From: JAGWRI01 sp963728785
GTDB taxonomy: Bacteria; Gemmatimonadota; Gemmatimonadetes; Gemmatimonadales; Gemmatimonadaceae
Length of the DNA: 64,000 nt
Direction of reading: 5' to 3'
NCBI GenBank assembly: GCA_963728785.1
Contig: CAVSKV010000004.1
Location: forward strand, 1,054,001-1,118,000
Positions 62,455 to 64,000 of the stretch are shown here, piece by piece. Within the stretch, counting starts at the first letter, position 1. The number at the start of each line of letters is the position of its first letter. A program made the position numbers and the translations under genes. The notes below the pieces were generated by a model. It had not been told where the DNA came from and searched no databases. It saw only the letters and a list, made by a program, of their open reading frames with translations.

Positions 62455-63758
62455 GCATCCCCGTGGTGGCGCTTGTGGGACGTCCGAACGTCGGCAAGTC
62501 ACAGCTGTTCAACCGCATCGTGGGCACCAACACGGCCATCGTGTCAGAGGAGGCCGGCACGACGCGCGACCGGCACTTCGCACGGGCGGATTGGAACGGC
62601 CGTCCGTTCTGGCTGGTCGACACCGGGGGGCTCACCGACGACCCGCGCATGCCGATGGACCGCGAGATCCGCCGCCAAGTGGAGGTGGCGATCGGCGAGG
62701 CCGACCTGCTGGTGTTTATGGTGGACGCCATAGCCGGACTCCACCCCAACGACGCGCGGGTGGCTGAGCTGCTGCGCGGGAGCGGCAAGCCATGGATGCT
62801 GGTGGTCAACAAGGTGGACGATCCCCGCGCGACGGACTACTTCGAGTTCTATGAACTCGGGGCGGGCGAGCCCGTGCCGGTGTCGGCGATCAACGGCAAG
62901 GGGTCGGGCGACATGCTCGATGTGCTCGTTTCGCATCTCCCGCGCCGCGACGAGCCCCAGGACGACGCCCTCCACGTGGCCGTGATCGGCCGGCCCAACG
63001 TCGGCAAGTCATCGCTCGTGAACCGCCTATTGGGTGCCGACCGTCTGGTCGTGTCCGACGAAGCGGGAACGACCCGCGATGCCATCGACACGCCGATGAT
63101 GTACCATGGCCGCACGCTCGTGTTCATCGATACGGCAGGGCTGCGTCGCCAGACCAAGATCGAGGACGGCATCGAGTTCTACTCGTCGTTGCGCAGCCGG
63201 CGGGCGATCGAGCGTGCCGACATCTGCGTGCTCGTGATCGACGCCGTGGAGGGGCTGCACAACCAGGACTTGAAGATCGCGACACTCGCTTGGGATGCCG
63301 GCCGCGGCCTCGTGATCGTGGTCAACAAATGGGACCTGGCGGAGAAGGACGACAAGGCCAGCGCTCGCTTCGAGAAGTCGTGCCGCGAGAAGGCGCCGTA
63401 CCTCGCCTTCGTGCCGTTCGTATTCACGTCCGCGCTCACCGGTCAGCGCGTGCAGCGGCTGCTGGAACTGCTGCTCAAGGTGTCTGACGAGCGGGACAAG
63501 CGGATCACGACGTCTCAGGTCAACGACCGGCTGCAGCAACTGCTGGCCCGGCTTCAGCCGCCGCAGGCCGCAGGGTTCGAGGTCAAATTGAACTACGCCA
63601 CGCAGGTCGAAGTCGCGCCGCCCACGATCGCCGTGTTCGGCAACCATCCGGAACTCGTGGAAGAGAACTACGTGCGGTACCTGCACAACGGATTCCGGGA
63701 GGCGTGGGGCTTCACCGGCAACCCGCTTCGCATCATCATGCGGCGCAAGGCGAGCTGA
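62451..63758 (+). CDS. der: Ribosome biogenesis GTPase Der (EngA)
   Basis: Der is an essential tandem GTPase for 50S subunit assembly. The 435-residue protein has a first G domain (GRPNVGKSQLFNRI, DTGGL, NKVDD) and a second (GRPNVGKSSLVNRLLG, DTAGLRRQ, NKWDL). The C-terminal KH-like domain (VSDERDKRITTSQVNDRLQQLL... HPELVEENYVRYLHNGFREAWGFTGNPLRI) completes it. It overlaps the DUF512 gene as ATGA and is followed by plsY after one base. Confidence 0.97.
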   Translation: MSIPVVALVGRPNVGKSQLFNRIVGTNTAIVSEEAGTTRDRHFARADWNGRPFWLVDTGGLTDDPRMPMDREIRRQVEVAIGEADLLVFMVDAIAGLHPNDARVAELLRGSGKPWMLVVNKVDDPRATDYFEFYELGAGEPVPVSAINGKGSGDMLDVLVSHLPRRDEPQDDALHVAVIGRPNVGKSSLVNRLLGADRLVVSDEAGTTRDAIDTPMMYHGRTLVFIDTAGLRRQTKIEDGIEFYSSLRSRRAIERADICVLVIDAVEGLHNQDLKIATLAWDAGRGLVIVVNKWDLAEKDDKASARFEKSCREKAPYLAFVPFVFTSALTGQRVQRLLELLLKVSDERDKRITTSQVNDRLQQLLARLQPPQAAGFEVKLNYATQVEVAPPTIAVFGNHPELVEENYVRYLHNGFREAWGFTGNPLRIIMRRKAS

Positions 63759-63759
63759 C

Positions 63760-64000
63760 GTGCACCCACTAGTCGGCGTGCTGATTGCGTATGCCGCGGG
63801 CTCGATTCCCGCGGCCTACCTGGCCGGCCGGTTGGCGGGGGTGGATCTGCGGACGAGAGGGTCGGGCAATCTGGGCGCAACCAATGTGGTGCGGGTGCTC
63901 GGACTGAAAGTCGGATTGGTCGTGTTCGCGGTCGACCTGGCCAAGGGGGCGGTGCCGGTGGCCCTGCTGCCGGGAGTAACGACCGGGTCGGCCCCGGGGC
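63760..64000 (+). CDS. plsY: Glycerol-3-phosphate acyltransferase PlsY, 3' end cut off by the window
   Basis: PlsY uses acyl-phosphate to acylate glycerol-3-phosphate at the inner membrane, starting phospholipid synthesis. Only the first 80 codons are in the window. GTG 63760 is the start, one base after the der stop. The N-terminal membrane helix (HPLVGVLIAYAAGSIPAAYLAGRLAG) and the conserved GSGNLGATNVVRVLG motif are clear, followed by GLVVFAVDLAKGAVPVALLPG. The der-plsY order is common. Confidence 0.93.
   Translation, partial: MHPLVGVLIAYAAGSIPAAYLAGRLAGVDLRTRGSGNLGATNVVRVLGLKVGLVVFAVDLAKGAVPVALLPGVTTGSAPG

Overview
This is a GC-rich (roughly two-thirds G+C), densely packed chromosomal segment of a Gram-negative (diderm) bacterium. 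My recall of the 16S rRNA sequence at 21240-22764, together with the gene repertoire, points to the phylum Gemmatimonadota. That placement is recognition from memory and not a database result. Nearly every gene is on the + strand. Most neighbours share 1-20 bases, very often as ATGA, GTGA or TTGA stop/start overlaps. No transposase, integrase, phage gene or CRISPR array was seen, so this is core genome.

Layout. 1-12.6 kb: 3' part of murA, pgeF, then a strong intrinsic terminator 7 bases before rimP, followed by rimP-nusA-ylxQ-infB-rbfA-truB-ribF and secD-secF-tatD. 12.6-15.7 kb: ridA, selD, the selenocysteine tRNA, an exported protein and murI. 15.6-20.2 kb: an lpxH-like gene on the - strand, then a thioesterase, two lipoproteins (one LptE-like), a small membrane protein, rfaE2, rph and rdgB. 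20.2-26.2 kb: tRNA-Pro, tRNA-Arg, tRNA-Lys and a complete 16S-23S-5S rRNA operon with promoter, processing stems and terminator. 26.3-31.2 kb: era, a Trm112-like peptide, a PorV-like barrel, an exported paralogue of the protein at 14.2 kb, a GGDEF protein and a zinc-ribbon protein. 31.3-39.9 kb: prfB (with its programmed +1 frameshift), lysS, lolC/E, lolD, mcsA, mcsB, clpC. 40.0-50.0 kb: bamA, skp, lpxD, a lpxC-fabZ fusion, lpxA, a Gfo/Idh oxidoreductase, lpxB and a DUF374-lpxK fused frame. 50.0-64.0 kb: glutamate dehydrogenase, rlmH, bshC, murJ, uvrC, thrC, larC, a TPR protein, a DUF512 radical-SAM protein, der and the start of plsY.

How the genes work together. One large theme is building the cell envelope: peptidoglycan (murA, pgeF, murI, murJ), lipid A from LpxA to LpxK including an LpxH-like hydrolase, heptose activation (rfaE2), LPS and lipoprotein transport (LptE-like, LolC/E, LolD), barrel assembly (BamA, Skp) and SecDF. 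The other is translation and ribosome maturation: rimP, nusA, infB, rbfA, truB, era, der, rlmH, prfB, lysS and the rRNA operon. The regulatory features most worth a second look are the terminator/attenuator in front of rimP-nusA, the selD-tRNA-Sec arrangement, the McsA-McsB-ClpC protein-arginine-phosphorylation module, and a run of ten G's that sets whether a DUF374 acyltransferase is fused to LpxK. A one-base frame break in secD and the G10-dependent fusion could each be sequence errors, and they are flagged as such.
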